DNA from: Thamnaconus septentrionalis | Lineage: Eukaryota; Chordata; Actinopteri; Tetraodontiformes; Monacanthidae | DNA length: 64,000 nt | Direction: 5' to 3' | NCBI GenBank assembly: GCA_009823395.1 | Contig: CM020512.1 | Coordinates: forward strand, 2,099,905-2,163,904 | Shown here: positions 61,273 through 64,000 of the stretch, piece by piece | Numbering within the stretch: the stretch's first letter is position 1 | Layout of the letters: each line of letters opens with the position of its first letter | Program-made: the position numbers and the translations under genes | Notes under the pieces: model-generated | What the model was told of the DNA's origin: nothing | Database searches by the model: none | The model's input: only the letters and a program-made list of their open reading frames with translations

Positions 61273-62984
61273 CTACTCCTTCACTTTGATCTTCGAGTCC
61301 TTCTTCCACTTCATCCGTCTGTTCTGGAACCAGATTTTGATCTGCCGCTCGTTCAGACACAGGGTGTGCGCGATCTCCACGCGCCTGCGGCGGCTCAGGT
61401 AGCGGTTGAAGTGAAACTCTTTCTCCAGCTCCAGAGTCTGGTAGCGGGTGTAACTGGTCCTGGAGCGCTTACCCTCGGATTCTAAAGTGGTGTTAAAAAT
61501 CACGGGGTTGTTAAAAAAAAGTGGGAATAATATTACAAAAAATGTATTATTTTAGCAATTCATTAAATAAAAACAATCAGGTTTGCTATTTCCAAAGGGA
61601 GCAGGGGAGAAAAACTGATCTAATTTATTTCCCCCCTTAATTAAGAGTTAAAATATTACATCTCCAATAAGCATATGCAGGTAAAATGACCCTACACGTC
61701 CTTACACACTCCATGCAATAAAATATGCTCATTACGATGGCGAATTATCTTATTTAAATGACCGAAAACAAATACTGGCCTCCTCCACAGTCTGGCAGCG
61801 GCCATGTTGGCTAACTGCTGCAAATATCGTGGGAGGAAAAACAGATGTAGGAAATCTAATGTCGAAATTAAGTTTTTATTTTCCTCCACATATATTTTAC
61901 TGGAAATGCTGAGGCACGATACAAACAGAAGCAGCAGGCCTGTGCTTTTTGGACGTTTTCAACGTTTGTGCTCCTGAATGTTGCTTAACACAAAACAGAA
62001 AGAGTTTCGTTCTCTCTCTCTTTTTTTTTTTTTTACGTGACAAACGTGCACACTGTCCATCTGCAGCACAAATTCTCAGCCAGCGGGCTTAGCACGCCTA
62101 TTCAAATCTTTAAGAGGTGAAAAGTTCACGATTGGGTCAGGGCAATGGTGTTTCCCAGAGTTCAATTTAGGGCTAACGCAACTCCCACGCATAGTCTGAT
62201 AATGTAAAATATGCAGGCAGACTAAGTCCATAAACAAAGTGGAGCGGCGCACTGATACTTTAGGCTGCATTTGTAAATATTATTTCACAGTTTTATCACA
62301 GTTTGGTCCTTTTATCCAATTATACGACCATAAATCACCCCGCAGATCACCTCTTCGCTGTAACAGAGCAGGTTTACGAGCAATGGATGCCTTTGTCATA
62401 AAATTTATGACCGCGAGTTTTTATTATTTCCTGCGTTTGGCCTATAAAACTCAAGAGGGAAAGTGTAACGGGCGAAAGAAGTGTTGTGCAGCCTCGGAGT
62501 GAATAAGGGGGAAAGCATCTCGATCGCGCGTTTTAGTCTTTTAAAGGGGGAGAGAAAAAAAACTGTCAATACATAGGCAAACTTTACCGTGGCTCATGTG
62601 CAGTTTGGTCATCCAGGGGTAAATCTGCGGCCGCGGCTCGCTGCTCGGACGCTGGCTCACTTGCGGGTTTCGTTTCACCGTCTGTGCGTTTTCCAAAATC
62701 CTCCCGCCGTCCTGGCTCGCGTCGCCGCCGGATTTCGAGCTCGTTCTGTCCGGGTCTCTGTCCGACCCCCGTCCCAGCATCGCGCAACCGCCGTAGCCGA
62801 GCTCGCTGGCGTGGCCGGACGAGCCACTGGAGACCATGGTGCCGCGAGGAGTCTCCGCGCTGCCACGCAGGCTAGTTTTCATCTCCTCCCGCTCGACGGA
62901 GGTCGCGGGGACGGGACAAGTGAACATCCCGTTAACACCTTCATAGCGACTGGACCTGTGCCCAGACACATCGAAACTAAACAT
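61273..62984 (-). CDS. hoxc5a: Hox paralogue 5 transcription factor Hoxc5a, two exons
   Basis: Homeodomain transcription factor. Exon 1 is 62984-62588 and exon 2 is 61481-61273, joined across a 1.1 kb phase 1 intron (donor GTAAAG at 62587, acceptor CACTTTAG). The product is 201 aa. [15 protein letters not shown] spans the junction and is diagnostic of Hoxc5; YPWM is at residues 122-125. The homeodomain is about 136-195 with [43 protein letters not shown], and a tail DSKIKVKE typical of Hoxc5. I used the ATG at 62984 because an in-frame TAA lies 17 codons upstream. The usual MSSY-type N-terminus (about 20 residues before a Met aligned to this one) is therefore not present in this frame. The middle of exon 1 is poorly conserved. 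Confidence 0.95.
61482..62587 (-). other. hoxc5a: hoxc5a intron
   Basis: A 1.1 kb AT-rich intron. It contains an array of nuclear receptor half-sites at 62115-62139 (listed separately), a CT/T run at 62012-62035 and several TTTAT/ATTTA homeodomain-like motifs. I looked for a mir-615-like hairpin, which mammals have in Hoxc5, and did not find one. Confidence 0.8.
62115..62139 (+). promoter_or_regulatory. candidate retinoic acid response element (DR2 + DR5) in hoxc5a intron
   Basis: Three tandem half-sites on the plus strand: AGGTGA (62115-62120), 2 nt, AGTTCA (62123-62128), 5 nt, GGGTCA (62134-62139). The last two make a perfect RGKTCA-N5-RGKTCA DR5, the preferred RAR-RXR site. The first two make a DR2-like pair. 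Function is inferred. Confidence 0.55.
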
Positions 62985-63015
62985 GCTGTTAGAAGTTGAG
63001 CCTCGCCTGTCTGCC

Positions 63016-63036
63016 TCAGATCTGAGCAGCCAACAT
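63016..63036 (-). other. short upstream ORF before hoxc5a
   Basis: An ATG at 63036 opens a six-codon frame (MLAAQI) that ends at TGA 31 bp before the hoxc5a start used here, in a different frame. If it lies in the mRNA leader it could damp translation. It may also be a scar of the lost original N-terminus. Confidence 0.35.
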
Positions 63037-63588
63037 TAAGAACCTTCTCTCTCTATTTTTTTCTTTTTTTATATATATATTTATATAAACTAGCTACGAT
63101 AGTTTCTTTTTAAACTCGAGCGCGCTGCGGGACGCGCGCTGCGGTTCTTTCCTTGTGTTTGCTGATCATTGCTGCTCTTTTGGAGGCGCTTTCAGAGCGG
63201 GGGGGGGAAATTCGGGGCTGTTTGCCCTATAAAATAATCCAGGATTTATAGGTGGAGTAGGCTTTGGTATCTTTTTTTTTAATTCTTGATCCGACGCCCG
63301 CTGCCCAAATATGGGGTATTTGTATGGGATCACGTGCACATGTTGGCCAGTCATAAATTGGCTTTGATACTCAATGGGATATTGATGAATAGGAGAAACG
63401 TGTCCGGTAAACTTTGAGCTGTTGGTTGTTGGGGGATCCAGCCAGGGGTGTTTAGCGCAAAAAGGGCAGGACAGTAAGACAAGAGCGTCATCTGGTGTCT
63501 GGTATGGTGCAGGGCGGTCAGCGGCGGCCATGGAGCTGCCAGTCACACACACATACACACACACAGCGAGTCCAGCAAGCCCCCAACA

Positions 63589-63589
<1 letters not shown>

Positions 63590-63652
<63 letters not shown>

Positions 63653-63653
63653 T
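63590..63653. repeat. (AAT)n microsatellite
   Basis: About 21 AAT units. It creates poly-Leu, poly-Asn and poly-Ile open frames that are not genes. Confidence 0.95.
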
Positions 63654-64000
63654 TACGATGGCCACATGGGTAGAAATCGTATATGCGTAATGTGTTCAAA
63701 CTTAAATGTCACTATAATTTGCATGGTAATAAAGTCAGGATAATTTCATAGAATTGAACTATATACTGGACATTATGCCGGACATTATCGCAGCTCCATC
63801 GCTATGAAAGTGCCAATCAGTGGGTCGTCGCCGTTCATCAAGATTTCAAAAATCTTCTGAACTGTACAGATAGATGCCTGTACAGCCCTCGCCAAGTAGC
63901 AAGGTCGTCATCAACTCAAGAATTTACAACAACTTCGGTAAAGAGCCTGTGTTTTGCTCGTTTACAAACTTTTTCTTTTGAGAATTAGATAATTAAATAA

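Larger units (their letters stand above)
62985..64000. other. hoxc5a upstream region
   Basis: Contains a TA-rich run at 63071-63087, a repeat-poor block at 63166-63470 with TATAAA-containing inverted repeats (CCTATAAA at 63226, TTTATAGG at 63245), and a long (ATA)n run at 63590-63653. A minus-strand open frame runs through the repeat-poor block but is extended at its start by the trinucleotide repeat. The end of the window shows nothing assignable; hoxc6a would be expected beyond it. Confidence 0.5.

Noticed and set aside
61482..62587. Possible mir-615 in the hoxc5a intron
   Set aside because: No sequence like the mature miRNA or a matching hairpin was found on either strand.
63166..63699. 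177-codon frame with a poly-Leu start, resembling a signal peptide
   Set aside because: The Leu run is the AAT/ATT microsatellite read on the minus strand. The remainder has no known domain.

Overview
The window is the 3' (anterior) part of a teleost HoxCa cluster. Four two-exon Hox genes and one microRNA lie on the minus strand, with no other gene I can defend. From high to low coordinate (5' to 3' of the cluster) they are hoxc5a (61273-62984), mir-10b (54425-54514), hoxc4a (50306-51719), a strongly diverged hoxc3a (39276 to about 41439) and hoxc1a (24262-28404). A teleost is indicated by paralogue 1 and 3 genes in a HoxC context (tetrapod HoxC starts at paralogue 4), Hoxc4/Hoxc5-type proteins, the miR-10b form, compact introns, dense CA/GT and trinucleotide microsatellites and fish-type DNA transposon relics. 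I cannot name the species.

Layout. 1-24261 is a gene-free 3' flank: microsatellites and GC-rich simple sequence alternate with AT-rich, homeodomain-motif-rich blocks that look like conserved noncoding elements, and it carries two transposable-element relics. 24262-28404 is hoxc1a with a 3.4 kb intron. 28405-39275 is AT-rich intergenic DNA holding a head-to-head degenerate telomere-like repeat and a MITE-like element. 39276-41439 is hoxc3a. 41440-50305 is intergenic. 50306-51719 is hoxc4a. 51720-61272 contains mir-10b. 61273-62984 is hoxc5a, and 62985-64000 is its upstream region.

How it works together. The genes are collinear homeodomain transcription factors that pattern the anterior-posterior axis, and miR-10 is a standard resident 5' of Hox4. 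The most striking regulatory signal is five perfect DR5 retinoic-acid-receptor-type direct repeats (RGKTCA-N5-RGKTCA): three in the 3' flank (2391, 10166, 18405), one just 3' of hoxc5a (61118) and one in the hoxc5a intron (62123). About 0.1 would be expected by chance in 64 kb with equal base frequencies. A DR2/DR1 half-site array also sits 1.5 kb 3' of hoxc1a. This fits retinoic-acid control of anterior Hox genes, but here it is a sequence-level inference.

The two anterior genes look relaxed or divergent. hoxc3a keeps an open frame but has Arg in place of the near-invariant homeodomain Trp48. hoxc1a has Thr at homeodomain position 54 and stops six residues after the homeodomain. hoxc5a appears to lack the usual MSSY-type N-terminus. 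All coordinates, splice sites and motif matches come from reading the sequence by eye. No alignment or database search was run.
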